Shown here: positions 25,072-37,964 of the stretch, in pieces
Layout: every line of letters begins with the position of its first letter
Position numbering within the stretch: the stretch's first letter is position 1
Assembly: GCF_964199755.1 (NCBI RefSeq)
Contig: NC_133930.1
Span: 63,207,962 to 63,271,961 of the forward strand
DNA from: Larus michahellis
Taxonomy: Eukaryota; Chordata; Aves; Charadriiformes; Laridae
Length of the DNA: 64,000 bases
Direction of reading: 5' to 3'
Translations under genes and position numbers: made by a program
The notes under the pieces: model-generated
Database searches by the model: none
Told to the model about the DNA's origin: nothing
What the model saw: the letters and a program-made list of their open reading frames with translations, nothing else

Positions 25072-27304
25072 CAGAACTGGAAACATTGTAGTTCTTGACT
25101 TTGATACCAGCCATACCAGATACATTGAGATGATCCTAGACTAAAAGTTTAGTCTCACACATTAGCTGAGTCCCTCATTCTACAGAAGATACATTCTTAT
25201 TTATCAGCCATTAAACATTAGAATACTACAGTGTATCTAACACAAGAGAACAAAGCATGTATCTAAACAGGTAATAATATCTAATCTTAAGTGTCACCTG
25301 ACAAAAATCTCAGACCACAAGAATATGAAGAGTTGCAAAATCAGAGCAACAACATGTCACAATGTTGCCTAGAAAACCTGAGTTGGTCCATATATACATT
25401 ATGAACATTATGACACAGCTTCAAAATGTTAGACCAGATACTACTTTCCACTTGACCCCTGGTTTATTCAGACAGCTCTCACTGAAACTTTTAGGATTCA
25501 AATATGGTTTTATTCTAACTGTAAATTGTGACCTCTCACATTACTCCATATACACCATTGAAACATGAACTGACAGTAGAACGGTTAATTTCCTCATAGT
25601 TTAATGATGTTCTAAAAAATCATGGTTTATTAAAAACATTACAGTTTTATATGTAAAAGGTCCTTGTGAGGAGAGGTCTAAGCTCATTGCTTTCATTGGC
25701 CTCAGCTGCAAATGAGTTCTGCATATTTCTGCCATTTAGATTACAAGTGTCTTGAGAAGGACTACAGAAAGCAAAGAATCCTTACCACCTCTCCGTAGGT
25801 ATTTCCGTTCGTGTGATTTAATATCACCCAGAAATCTTCCAGCAGGGAGGAGAACAGGGTCTGATTGTCTGTGGCAACATTTGTTCTCTTAGCCACCTGA
25901 AAACTACTGTCTCTCTGTGGTATTCTTGTCTCGTTCATCAGTTTCTGACTTTTTTAACAGGTGAAACAGAAGGTCTGCAGAGGACTGGTTTGTTCACAGT
26001 CCTGTTTTTTCCCTCTAGGCACACCATTACCCTGTTCAATGAATCAACTATATATTCCAGCAAAAAAAGAGATAATATCTATCTGATCATGCACAAGATG
26101 AACAGAGGCTTCAGACTTAATTTTAATAACAGATATCCCAAATCCTGAGGCCATTTTTTGTAATCTCAGTGTTAGTTTACTCCAGCTTTAAATACAGTTT
26201 CCCTCTTAAGAAAAAGAAATTTGGAAATGACATCTTATGTAGATCGTGGCAAAGTTAGATTTTTGGATTCACAAAGACATCTGAACTCCACTAACAACTA
26301 GAGATGGAAAATAAAAGCATCGTAATTTCTGTGGAGATCCGCCACTAGAGGGGGAATAGAGCAAATGCGAAATGGCAAGATCCTTACGTTTGCAGCTTTT
26401 TGCTGAACAGCACAGAGATATCAGGTTTCAAAACTCCTGAGTTTTATTCCAGATTCTGTAGGATACCCATCTGAAGCTTTCTTCTATTTTGCCTGACACT
26501 GAGCGTTGTGCCTTTCCAGTGTAATTCTTTCCCCTAACCTGCTTCATCTCTTATTCCTAGCTTTCCCTGGTTGTCAGTTCCTTTCCATTCCTACACTAGC
26601 CCCCATCTTTTTGTCCTTCCTCAGGTTATTCCCTGTATTGTCCCCACTGCTCAGCTGCTTTTCTATTCAACCTCTCTATCTCTTTCCCCTGCATTAGAAG
26701 TCTTGAATGCAGTCAGTATGCACAATAGTGCACAACGCACAAGAGAGGCTGTTTCTCTGCTCCCACCACAGCAGCTCATAATGTCCATACCCAGAAACCG
26801 CAGGACTCCTGTGCCACCAGAATCAAATGCTTTAACTTTTTGTCCAGTGGGAGAAAGGGAGGGAGAAGTTATGAATAATCGAGCCCTCAAGTATGTTCTG
26901 CAAGATAATGGAACAAGCTCCAAATATGGAAAACATTAGCAATGATTTAAGCTTCTTGGCTCCTGCAAAAAGCCTACTGAACTTTATTGGCCAAATTTTT
27001 ATGTGTTATTACAGTTTTAACATCATACAGTACGATTGGTGAGATTTCCATGGAGAAAGAACATAGCAATGCTAACACATACATCCTGACTTCAAGTCAT
27101 AGGGGTATACCCCCATGATAGTGCTCAAAAAAGCAGCACACACAGAGTAGTAAAAGATGTTTTCAGCATGTGTCTAGTTCTCAGTGGCAGCCAATGTATT
27201 TTAAGTACTTCCCCAAAATATGGTCAGAAGCAGACATCAGGCGTGAACGTTTTCAAATCTGAGCAGACGACATCTGTGAAAATGAGAAGGAGCTAAGCGC
27301 TGCA

Positions 27305-27784
27305 ATGGAGGAGGGGGGCAATCAGAACGGCTGGCCCTCGAGCACAGCTGTGGCCCGTTCCTACGGGGAACATGCGGTGCTTTTCCTGAAGCTTGCTTCA
27401 GAGGCGGAAAAGCTGGAGCTCGACAGTGACCCGCAAACGCGTCTGATGCTGCTAGCTGAGGAACAGGAAAAGGTGCACGGAAAAGCGGGACGACTCTTTG
27501 CGAAACACCGCGGGTACGCGGGGGCTCGTTCGGTGCCGGAGGTCACCCCACACCCCCCCTCCTCTCACGGGCCGCCGTTCCCCGCTCCGCAGCTGGGCAC
27601 GGCAAGGCCCAGGAAGGACGGCGGAGGCCTTGTCGATTCACCAGGCGGAGGCTGCCCCGCACGGTCTCCCCGCGAGCAGGCAGACCGTTACGCGGCGCCT
27701 CGGAGCCGCTGCCGCGGGGCGGGAGAGGTGGGAGACAGCTCGGGTGCCCGGCCCTGCCGCGCCGAACCGGGGCGGGGGGCGTGA
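27305..27784 (+). CDS. unrecognised ORF at the edge of the CpG island (possible exon)
   Basis: This open frame has an ATG with G at both -3 and +4, a good initiation context. I do not recognise the product. Residues 1 to about 80 look protein-like: a short polar N-terminus, then an amphipathic, Leu/Glu/Lys/Ala-rich stretch (GEHAVLFLKLASEAEKLE, then TRLMLLAEEQEKV) that would form one or two helices. From about residue 85 onward it becomes Pro/Arg/Gly-rich, as expected of any frame through CpG-island DNA, so the true coding part may end earlier, for instance at a splice donor. It lies about 1.27 kb upstream of the MAN2A1 start on the same strand. It could be the first exon of a separate transcript, an upstream exon, or chance. 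Confidence 0.25.
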   Translation: MEEGGNQNGWPSSTAVARSYGEHAVLFLKLASEAEKLELDSDPQTRLMLLAEEQEKVHGKAGRLFAKHRGYAGARSVPEVTPHPPSSHGPPFPAPQLGTARPRKDGGGLVDSPGGGCPARSPREQADRYAAPRSRCRGAGEVGDSSGARPCRAEPGRGA

Positions 27785-28573
27785 GGGGGTCCTCGTCCTC
27801 CTCCTCCTCCTCACGGCGGACCGGCGGGTGAGAGGAAGGGGCGCCAGCCGCCTCCCCAACGGCCTCCGCCTCCCCAACGGCCGCCGCGCGCGCACCCCCA
27901 CCCAGCGCGGCGCCGTGGCTGGGCGGGCCGGCGGGGGCGGTGCCGTGGCCGTCACACGCGCGCGGCGCCGCCCAACCGCCCGGGCGCGCGGGGGCGGAGC
28001 GCGGCGCTCCGGCGGCGGCGAGGTCTCGTTGGGCGCGGGCAGACTGTGCGCGGCGGCCCGCGGTGCTCCGGCGGCGGCAGCGCTCCGGCCGCCGGGAGGG
28101 GGAGGAGGCGTCAGGCTCCGGCGACGCTTTGCCGGTAACGAGGAGGAGCGGAGCGGTTAGCGAGGAGGAGGGAGGAAGGAAGCAGCGGCGCTCAGTCGGC
28201 CCCGCAGCGCTGCCGCCGCCGCCGCCACTTCCCCGCTGGGCGCTAAGCCTGCCCGGGAACCCGATCCTCTCCCGGAAACTCTCGGTTCGCCTCTCGCCGC
28301 TGCGGCGGGGTGTCGGCAGGGCTCTCCGCCCCAGCTCAGCGGCCGAGGTGGAAGCGGGGGGACGGTAAGAGGTAACTTCTCGCACTTCTCCGGAGAAGAC
28401 CCGGCGCTGCCCCGCGTCCGGGGGGGCGGCGGCGGCAGCGCCTGTGTTCCCCGCCGCCCGCTGCGGCGGCAGAACTTTTCCCCTCCGAGCGCGGAGCGGC
28501 GAGTGGGGCCCGGGAGCGCCGGCCGCGGCGGGAGGAGCGCGGCGGCGGGGCCGGCCGGGCGGCGGCAGCGGCG

Positions 28574-28708
28574 ATGAAGCTGAGCCGGCAGTTCACGGTC
28601 TTCGGCAGCGCGGTCTTCTGCGTGGTGATCTTCTCCCTCTACCTGATGCTGGACCGCGGCCACTTCGACCACCCGAAGAGCCCGCGGCGGGAGGGCACCT
28701 TCCCCAAG
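28574..28708 (+). CDS. MAN2A1: MAN2A1 exon 1: Golgi alpha-mannosidase II, N-terminus
   Basis: Golgi alpha-mannosidase II removes the alpha-1,3- and alpha-1,6-linked mannoses from GlcNAcMan5GlcNAc2 after GnT-I has acted. This is the committed step to complex N-glycans. It is a type II membrane protein of the medial Golgi. This exon encodes residues 1-45, starting MKLSRQFTVF, nearly identical to the mammalian N-terminus as I recall it. Residues 1-5 are the cytosolic tail, about 6-26 the uncleaved signal-anchor (VFGSAVFCVVIFSLYLML), and the rest begins the luminal stem. The ATG has G at -3. The donor AAG|GTGAGC is strong and leaves phase 0, matching exon 2. The frame stays open past the donor to 29146, but that part is intron. 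The six exons here encode roughly the first 30% of the protein. Confidence 0.96.
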
Positions 28709-31700
28709 GTGAGCGAGGCGGCGGCCGGGGCGCGGGGCGGAGGGGAGGGCGGCGGTGCCGCCACGGGGCCCCCCCGCCTCTTCCCCTTTCCCCGCCGGGG
28801 GGTGCCGGAGCGCCGAGGCGCGGCTCGCCCCCTCCGGGCCGGCGGCGAGGTGCGGCGGCTGCCGGGCCGTAGGGGCGGGGGACGAGCGGTGCCGCCTCGG
28901 GGCGGCGCTGCTGCCGGCGTGGGGCTGCGGAGGGAGGCGGGCGCAGCCCACCCGTCCGGCACCGGGGCCTCTGGAGGGGGGGCTTCCCCCTGGGCGGGCC
29001 GGGCCGGGGTCGCGCTGTGGGTTCACCGTCCGGCCGCCCTCCGCGGCACCGGGGCAGGGGGAGCGCAGGGCTTTAACTCCGCGCTGTGGAAACTAGTGTT
29101 GAGAACGGGCGGGAGCTGGCGGGGAAAGTCGGGAACTCGGGGGTAGACCTCAGCTATGGCATCAACAGGTAGGTTTAGAAAAATGCTGACTTTATGTTAC
29201 TGCTTTCCTTTTCGCTAAGCCTTGCTTTGGAGCCGTAATTGGCCGATACCTGACTGCACCGCATGGTGAAACGAAGCGGTTCTTTAGTTCCTCACTTTCC
29301 CTTCTTGTCTGTGCGGCAGAGAAATTTAAAAGCTGTGTATCGTGGTAGTGTTCTAATAAGGAATGTTTAACCGTGACAGAAGTACTTCAGAGAGCACATG
29401 GTATGCTGTCAGAGTACCGCCGTGTATAAATAGGTCTGTTTTCTTATAGTAGTAGACAAAAAAGAATAACAATTAGAAAGTGAAGTTACAGCTTATTTAT
29501 GGTTCCACTGTACTATTTTTTTTTGGAAATAAAAGGAATGAAACTTTTTTTTTTAGTACAGCAGTGAGGCTTCAAGTGAATGGAAGAACTCAAAAGGCTT
29601 ACTTAAAAAGTGACAATTCTCTCTCTGATAGAATCACAAATTTTTCGGTTAATGCAAAAGTAATTGATACAGTTTGTTAGCAGTAACGATAAAATCCTTG
29701 ACTTAAATGTAAAGAAAGAGTGCAGATCTGTAGTGCCTTTTTTCCTTCAAGTTACAGTTCAGAGGTCAGCCACTATTTTTTTCAGGAACTAAGAGAATGG
29801 CAAAGAAGCTTAGGAGAAGAAAGCAAAAGAAGTCTGGCTACAGCAGCGGTGTCTGCTCAATATATAACTCCAGCAGGAGAGTAATGCCATGTGTGACACT
29901 TGTAACAGTTAAGTACAAGCGCTGCTTTGGTGATACAGTCAGTATCTTATATGTGGAAATCACTTCATGTGTCTTTAAACCACCAGTTGAGTATAATACA
30001 GCTAAAGTATAGAACGGGAAATCTTGTACGTGGGTGGTCTTTTTTTTTGATGTTAGATTTTGGTTTGAAATACTTGAGTGAACAGGCACTATATTTATTA
30101 AACGTGTTTTGTATTCCATTGTCAGTGTCTTGCAGTTGAAATTCCTGTCTCTGTCCTACATGTAACACTGGTTTGCTGTGTAACATGGTCTTATCTCTTG
30201 TCACCAAGGGTTTAGTACCTTAATCTGTTGTTACACTTCTACATGATCTAGTCAGCTGGCGACAACCATTTCTCCTTCCGTCCTCCTCCTTCCCCTTGAT
30301 CTTCTAGAACAATCTGTCAGTGTTTACTCTTTCTGCCTTTTCCGTACCTAAATTTCTTTGGGGCTGCTGACTCTCACTGGAGAATCCTCTGTGTGTTGCT
30401 GGTTTTGTCCTTCCTTTAGGCGAACAGTTACCTTTTCCTTTCTTACTGCTTTATCCTGTGAGGAAGTTACGGATGAAGTCGATGTGATTTTGTCGTTTCC
30501 TTTTGCCGCCCATAGGGTAGAAATTTTTCATTTTGCTACAACTGGGAAACCTCTTGACAGCTAGCAAATGTTTTCAGAGCCTTATAACATCAGTTTAAAG
30601 TAAATGCAAAAGATGAAAAGTGAAATAGAAGCCACCACAAATATTTGAAAAAAACAAGTTTAATCCTACCTCAGCTGACAAAAAGTTGTTTGTGTCAGTG
30701 CAGTGTTGCCAGAACTCATTGTACTGTAAGTGAAACTAGCCACAGATGTAAAAACTTGAAGCTGTTTTTGTTTGTGATAAGTTACGGCAGCAGTAGATCA
30801 TCTGTCTGTAGATTTAAGAAGGCATTCTCATTCCTGATGGCAAAGATCGGAACCTTTTTTGCTTAGAAAAAGGAACTGAGACTTTTTTTCACAGATTATT
30901 GGATTGATTCACTTCATACCTCTTTCTGTTCTGACAGCGTGCTAATTCTTTGGTTTTTCTGTTCCTCTTTGCAGTCCTGGTAACAGTACACGTCACCTTT
31001 TTGTGTCCTGGAAGTTGCATATTGATTAGTTTCTTCCTGACTTACGTGGCTTACATTAAGCTCAGAGGAGAGAAGGGGGTACCTCTGCAAGCGGTCTCCT
31101 GTTTAGTTTATGAGTGTTTGTCTATCTAGGCTTTTTATTTAATTTCTGCCAGGATTAGAGTTGGAATTCTTCAACTGGCAGTGTCTGTTGGTCTGCATTC
31201 ACCTAGTGTGTCACAGTACCTAATACCAGTACTGAAATAAATGGTTAGGATTGCTGCTCCACTTTCATTTCTACTTTTTCTTCCAGACAAAACACCTTCT
31301 CTTTGCATGGTCTTGGGGAAGTTTGCATCAGACTCAATTTTGTGAACCCATCTTCTTTCAGGCTTATCTGCCAGTGTAGTCAAGAGTTGTCCTTCTGGAG
31401 CTTGCTTTCCCATTTGAGAGTTCAGGTAGTTGTTCAAGGATGCCAATGGAAATGTCTTGCAGAAATAATTTTTGAACAAGATCTCCCAAGAGGAGTGGGA
31501 TCTCTCTCCCAAGAGATCAAGACTTACTGGCTTCTCCTCTGTAATTCCTGCATATATCTTTATGGATCCTGCCTAGTTGTCAGGTGTATACTATTCTTAC
31601 TATGGCCATATTGCAAGCTCTGTCTTTCTCATGAGCCTGTTAATAGCCATAGGATGCTCCTGTCTCAGGACACATATCAGTATACGATGTGTCCTAGCGT

Positions 31701-32562
31701 CCTATCTCAGTCTAGGAACAATGTTACAACACTGTGCAGAGACCAGCTCAAGGTGGAGGAATGCCTTGGGTGCATTTTTAGGTTATTATTGTACCAGTTG
31801 TCAGTACAGATCATTGTCTAAGAGTTGTCTAGTGGAATATAGTGGAAAAATGGTTGAGTATATTGTTTTTGTCTGTAATAACACAGATTTCTCTGAGAAA
31901 TCTTGTGTGACTGTAGAGTGGAGGGAGGTTCAGAGTGGTGGTTAGTCCTATGCCATCGCTTCTGCACTAGTGTCAGGTGCAAGTGATTTGTGGGCTAAAT
32001 TGATAACTACTAAATGAAAACTACATTCAAATCAAGTCTAAATTGGAACAAGTCCATAAGCACCTTGTATTAAAGAACCTATGTTACTGTATACAGATGA
32101 ATACCAAATACTGATAAGCCCATATTAATCTATTATGTATTTTGGACCTAAATAGGGAAAAAAAACCCCAAACACTAAATCATTAGCCTAACATGGCTTG
32201 TTTTCTTAACTAACTTTATCTTGACTTAGAACAGATCCATAAAAGCTGTTCATTTATAGAAGTCTGTGGAATAGTTCTTTCAATTCTAAATTTTGCTAGA
32301 TTCACACCTAAGCACGCATGGCACACATTAAAAATCCAGTTTAAAAAAAAAAAAAGCTGGGGATTTGTTTGTAAGAGTATCTTGCTTCAGAAATATATGG
32401 CCTTTGTGTAGTCTTCACATGAAAGTTTATTTTTAATGCATTTTATGCCTGAGTAAGGCAACAGCAACACAACGCAGCATCCTCTGATACTACCTCATAG
32501 GTGAATGCTTTGGACAGGAGTTTTTCCCTCTAGCTACTTTCACACAGCTTGCTTTGGCTTTT

Positions 32563-32592
32563 ATGGAATGTCTCCCCATGGAGACATTCTGT
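32563..32592. repeat. 13-bp hairpin in intron 1
   Basis: GAATGTCTCC (32566-32575) pairs perfectly with GGAGACATTC (32580-32589) around a CCAT loop. Three more pairs outside it, two of them G-T, extend the stem to 13. The structure would form in the pre-mRNA. It is too short for a typical microRNA precursor. Confidence 0.8.
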
Positions 32593-35500
32593 TGTTTCTG
32601 TAAATACATTTTTAAAACTCAGGTCTGCCATGATTCCAGTTGATAACTGGAATGGCAAGGAGCGATTGCTCCTTTTTATCTTTGGTCTTTCCCTTAAAAT
32701 TTATTAAAAGGCAAAGCACAAACGTACAGCAACTTCCATCCTTACTGTTTCCGTTTTTCTAAACAAATTCTTACTTGAATAAGATTTCTCTTCCCCACCC
32801 CCTCACCTTCTCTGCCCCCACCTTTCACCACCATTATTTGAAGCTTACTTAGATCTTCTCATGTGTGTTAACTGCTTTTATGGGCTCACTGGTTGCATTG
32901 CATTGAGCAGAGGTGATCAAGTACAGTTCCTATAAAAGCAGCTGGCTTGTTTTGTTTGCAGTATCCTTCCAGCAAAGCATCAAGTGGCCTGGCTGTTGGT
33001 GGTACTGCTAAAGCTTCTTTACTGGATTCATACTTTTAAGGCATCGACACAATGCATCAAATACTTCTGCACAAATGGTGCAAGTGGTGATTCCTTCGTT
33101 ATGGAGTGTTATTTCATCCGAGCTTGCCAATGATTTGATAGTAGTACCACCTGGCCAAAATATGAATCATGGTAGGGTGTAGCAGTAACAGTAGGAAATT
33201 AGGACCAAATACATGGCAGAAACACCAGCAGTTCTCTGAATCTGCGTTGAACAAAGGCACCTTGTGAACTTTACTCTGGAGCACGGCTAAGGTAGTATTT
33301 CCCCTGCTGTAAGGAAGCAATACCTTTAGTCAGCCCTGAGTCTCTATTAGGTGGCTGTAACTGTAGTGTATCAGCTTATGCTTGGTAGTTACCATGTCCC
33401 AATGCTGTGCAGTGCAAACCTCAGCTCCCTCCAGTGTCGGCAAGTTTGTATGCTTCCTGTTTTGAAATAGCTCCTGATGCACTGTAAACACCTTTTCCAG
33501 CTATAGTTTTGCTAGGTGCCTTGTCATAGTGAAGTAGCTGAAATAAATGGCTTACATGGACTACAAATACACACGTTTTGTTGCTGCATGTTCTTAGCAA
33601 TTGCTGTATTTTTATGAGCTTGTTAGGCAGCTTTCAGACCTATGTTGTATAACAAGAAACAGGACTTCTGTATGCAGAAGTATTGGAAGCAGTATGATCA
33701 GGTATTTAGGAAATGTTTGGCTTACTCTAAAATCTGAATAGTGGCAATTAAGGTTGTACGTAATTTTGAAGTTGGCATTTTCTGATTTCTGAGTACTGAA
33801 AAATTGTGGGCACAGTGACTTTTATTAGCATTCTTATGAGTTTCACATCAGAGAAGATTGAATGTTGAGTGAAGAAATCCACAGACGGAATAATTTTCCT
33901 GGATTTGAAACATGTTGACTCATTTAAAAAACAAACAAACAAAATACTATTAACAACACCCAGAAAGTTCACAATCTACAAGCCTTTGAGTGTCATGGGA
34001 ATTATCTTGAATGTAAGATAACAAAAATTTAGGATTTCTTCTGCTGAGTTTCTAGTAGGTTTGTAAAGAAGGAGGGGGCGTCTTTGTGAACATAATTGCA
34101 GGTCAGTAACAATTCTTTGTACTTCCTAATGTTCACAGTATTTGTCTTTGTTGCTTGTTATTTGGCTAAGCAGCAGTCAAGCAGAAGCTAGTGTCCTTCA
34201 ATTACAGTCTTTAGATCTGGTGCAAACTGTTGAGTGAAATGTGTTTTGCGGCAAAGTAGTACCACCACCTCTAAATGAACACTTCCTTCTGTTACCTAGA
34301 GTCAATGCCTAACTTAAACTGTATAAACTAAATGGAGAGAGAAAGTTTCCTAATTTGCTCTTACTTGACCTTTTCTTTGTCTGACACGTGGTTTTGTTAT
34401 TTTAAGTTTTGACTTGTTCAAATAAAAATAAACATTATTAAAATGGTCATGCTCTTAATGCCATGTAAGCTGTGCTTCAGTTTTGTACTGCTAGCCATTT
34501 AAATAAGGATTAAACATAGAACAGAGAGGGGAATCAAAAAGGAAATGAACCTGAAACATATCAGATAGAGTAGTAGTGAACATTTTTCAGAGTAATTGAC
34601 TGTAAACAGGGAATATTTCTAGATTTGTCTCCATCTCCCTTTCCTTTCTCCTTACCTTCAGATCACTGATGATGGTGTCAAATTAGTCCCTAACAGCATG
34701 CCTTATTTTTATCTCAGTAAATTACGTGAAACTTAAGTCTAGGATAATAGTACATTAAGTACTCCTGTTATTGCTGCCTCTGGTAAAATAGAATGTGGAA
34801 GTCCATCAGCCTCTTCGAATCCATTTGTTAGGCTGATGCATCTTTGGAATAGAACTTTCTCATTTTTTAAGAGAACACGACTTTTGTTTTGTAGTTCAGT
34901 TACTTCAGAAGAATTCCAGTGTCTTTGTAAAGTAAGCTTGTTTTGAATGGTACTTTAAAGGTAGGAAATTATTAACAAGGTTACTTATGCAATTTTCATC
35001 ATTACAAAGGCACATAAGTCTTCTGCTCAGATTAGTAAAGGCTTTAAACCTTGACTTGTCCTTTTGATAGATGCTTTGTATGCTTGGTTTTTTGTTCTGT
35101 GACCTACCTTGCAATGTGAATACATGCTGAAACAGTGTCTTTGAATATTAAGCTTTGATGCTACATCAGGTTGCATTTTTAACTTTTACCTGCTTGCTTG
35201 TTCTGTACAGGAGCTGACCATTTAATTCTACATTTAGTATGTTCTGTTCACTGTACAGTGCTCTAACAGTCAACAGAGAATGCTTGCTGGTCTTACCATT
35301 TTGGTACACTGGCATCTGATCAGAGGTTTATATTAAGATTTTAGTGAAGGTAGTATGCGATTTCTGAAAATGTACCTGGAAATAGTTTACAAGACTGGTG
35401 TGGAATATTGTTATGATGACTGCCATTCAGCGCAGACAGAAAATGAGATTTGAGTTCCAATTTCCTCACTTCTTACTGCAGTAAATCTGTATAGGCAACT

Positions 35501-36019
35501 ATCTTGACTTGAATTCCACGTCCCCTGGAGAACTCTGTTCATTGTGGTATTCTGCTTTCTTCACTACCACTCATCGGTGCACCAGAGCCTCATATGCAGG
35601 ACACTGCCAGTTCCTTTGTGGTCTGTTACTTGTTCATGTGGGTGAGAAGGAGCATGGACTCTGGCTGGTTTTGGACCAAGCGCTTAGTGGTTGCTGGCTG
35701 AGTCTGGATTCAAATAATCAAGTTCCAGCCGACCTAACGTCAGAAGTCTCTAATGTGGATTTCTCCTCTGCCTGCCTGTTTCCATGAGATTTCCTCATTT
35801 GTGGGCCTGTCATACTCCCACATCAGTTATTTGAGCTATCTGTCTTTTTCCTGATGAAATGGTGGTTAGTGGCCTGCTGAAAGCACTGCATTTAGAGAAG
35901 CCATGAACGTTCACTGAGGAAATTAAAGTTGCAACTAGTATCTTTTCTGCAGTGTACAATGGTTAGATGGGAGAAACTGTCCTTTTTCCACTTCCCCAGA
36001 ATAAAGCACCTTGATCCCT

Positions 36020-36352
36020 CCTGTACTTGAAGGGGGCCTATGAGAATGCTGGGGAGGGGCTCTTTGCAAGGGCATGTAGCGATGGGACGAGGGGCAATGG
36101 CTTTAAACTAGAGCAGGGTAGGTTTAGATTAGACATTAGGAAGAAGTTCTTTACAATGAGGGTGGTGAGACACTGGAACGTGTTGCCCAGAGAGGTGGTG
36201 GATGCCCCATCCCTGGAGACGTTCGAGGTCAGGCTTGATGAGGCTCTGAGCAATCTGATCTAGTTAGAGATGTCCCTGCTTACTGCAGGGGGGTTGGACT
36301 AGATGACCTTTAAAGGTCCCTTCCAACCCAACACATTCTATGATTCTATGAT
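36020..36352 (+). mobile_element. CR1 LINE 3' fragment in intron 1, sense
   Basis: This 5'-truncated CR1 copy is about 330 bp long and lies in the same orientation as MAN2A1. An uninterrupted frame at 36027-36263 encodes the C-terminal end of CR1 ORF2 (KKFFTMRVVRHWN, LPREVVDAPSLETFEV) to its natural stop. The conserved 3' untranslated block (GGTTGGACTAGATGACC, GGTCCCTTCCAACCC) and the tail TTCTATGATTCTATGAT follow. The left boundary is approximate. Confidence 0.93.
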
Positions 36353-37964
36353 CTTTCATTGTCTTACTGGACTTGCCTCCTTGTGCTGGGTGGCAGTATA
36401 CTCCTTTCTGGAGAGAGTCCTTGCTGCAGATTGGACCAGTGTCAGAAGCAAACAGAGAAGGACAAGTAGAGGGCAGTGGGAAAGCAGATTGCTTTGGAGT
36501 ATTTGGGGCATGAAAACTGCTGAAGGGTTCGGACTGACTGAAGCATAAGGAACTGTTTATGTAGCTGGTTCATGTGGTGGTAGTGGCGGGTTGCTCAGTG
36601 CAGCTTGCAGGTATGGACAGTTTTTGTTCCAGGTGGGAGGAAGGTGTGCTGGTCTCTGCTCAGAGATGATCTCCCATGGGCAGATTTTGTTGGTTAAGTC
36701 CAGCCCTGTGTAACCATGGGGATGGTGACCAGATGCGCTGCTCGTGTGATGCCACTTCTCTACCGATGCAGCTGTACCTACTTTCAGTACTGTTGGATTT
36801 GTTGGCACTTTGTACTTACTGTAGAAGTGGTTGCTTTGCCGTGGAGTAACAGCAGGGTTGCCTTTCTTGCTTTTTTAGTAAGACCTTTATTTGCACCATC
36901 TGATCGATATATAAAGTCAGAGAGAAACGAAAGAAAGATATTTTCACCAAAGTTGTTATTAACTTTTTAAGTGGTTGCATAGGCCAGGTGATTCACGTAA
37001 CTTTACATTGCATTTCCTTTCTTTAAAACAAGTATGTACATTAACAGAGCATCCTTTAATGACGTTAATTTGGACTAAGACATACTTATCCAGACAACGT
37101 ATCTCCAATTTTCTGTGCAATTAGGCAGGGCTCAAAGTCTCAGATCAGGATTGCATCTTTTCTGAGAAGAACTGATGCTGTAAAGTCAGGGGGAGGTCTG
37201 CTGACATTTATGGATCGTGCAGCTGGCCAAATTTTGCTATCCACAAAGCCATGTAGATTACAAATTTTTGAGGCAGAATTGGTTAAGGTAAAAATGGTGC
37301 ATCTCTTGCTCAGATTTAAAAAAAAGAAAAATAATCCCCCCTTGCCCCCTAAATGGATGAAAAATTTTCAAAATTATTGTAAACCAACATACTTTTAGAG
37401 TATGTTTTTTTGTAGTGGAGAGGACCTGTGTTTTTAATTTTTTAATTAGACCTATTTAATGCCACCTGCAACATGCTTCTAATCTGTTTTACTAGTAAAT
37501 CAACATCTGTTACTAGCAATCAATAAGATGAAACAGTTTTAGAGTAACTTCACTGTTTTGTACTGTTTGGCCTTGACATTTGAAGTTGGGCAGTGTAAGT
37601 TGTTTGCCTTCCTCTAAAAATGTTGAAACTGAACTTCATTTATTTTCATATGTTAATTTTGTTGTCTTGAAGAGTTGCCATATTTTCCACGTTTAGCTCA
37701 CATTTTAAAATAATTTTTCTCTTGAATACTATGTTCTAGGCATTGTCTACTCCCTTTTAAAAAGAGTGAGAAGAAAAGGTGAATGTGCAATAGAAATAGA
37801 CTTAGCTTTTGCATAATTTGGATCCATGTGAAACTTTCAACTTGAGAATGGATTCCTGACATGAACTATTTTCATACTGAATGAAAACTGGGATTTGTTT
37901 CTAGTTTGTCACACTATTGTTTCTTAAAGTTAACTCTCATGGCTGATGCATTTCACAACATAAG

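Larger units (their letters stand above)
15190..27290. other. intergenic DNA upstream of the MAN2A1 CpG island
   Basis: This is AT-rich sequence with no supported gene. Notable local structure is listed separately: TTTA/TTTG repeats near 18274, an AT palindrome at 19040, a G-rich polypurine tract at 22343, a 16-base direct repeat at 24721 and an A+C tract at 24979. Open frames at 22652-23002, 26571-26939 and elsewhere show no family pattern. I looked for exons of PJA2, which I recall as the upstream neighbour in mammals, and recognised none. Confidence 0.55.
27290..29110. promoter_or_regulatory. MAN2A1: CpG island / MAN2A1 promoter region
   Basis: Base composition changes abruptly from AT-rich to extremely GC- and CpG-rich sequence at about 27290, and returns to AT-rich by about 29110. 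The island spans MAN2A1 exon 1 and its splice donor. Two Sp1-type GC boxes reading GGGGGCGG are visible at 27933-27940 and 27990-27997, and further GGCGGG-like elements are scattered around. I see no convincing TATA box. This is typical of a housekeeping promoter with dispersed start sites, so no single transcription start can be named. The 5' untranslated region probably begins a few hundred bases or less before 28574. The extent is judged by eye. Confidence 0.88.

Noticed and set aside
1..27290. Exons of PJA2, the recalled mammalian upstream neighbour
   Set aside because: No stretch resembling its RING-H2 region or other conserved parts was seen.
27543..29026. Long minus-strand open frames of 280 and 289 codons (27543-28385 and 28157-29026), and + frames such as 27498-28160, in the CpG island
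   Set aside because: They are Arg/Pro/Ala/Gly-rich in every frame, which is what stop-poor GC-rich DNA gives. They overlap the MAN2A1 promoter and exon 1 and show no domain.
28709..29146. Continuation of the MAN2A1 exon 1 frame to 29146 (190-codon frame)
   Set aside because: A strong GTGAGC donor ends the exon at 28708, and the sequence after it is low-complexity and unlike the family. Exon 2 joins in frame instead.
31303..31945. Plus-strand open frames of 172 and 122 codons in intron 1
   Set aside because: Their composition is Cys/Leu/Ser-rich and typical of random frames; I see no motif and no suitable splice sites.
32563..32592. MicroRNA precursor at the intron 1 hairpin
   Set aside because: A stem of only about 13 pairs is too short for a canonical precursor.
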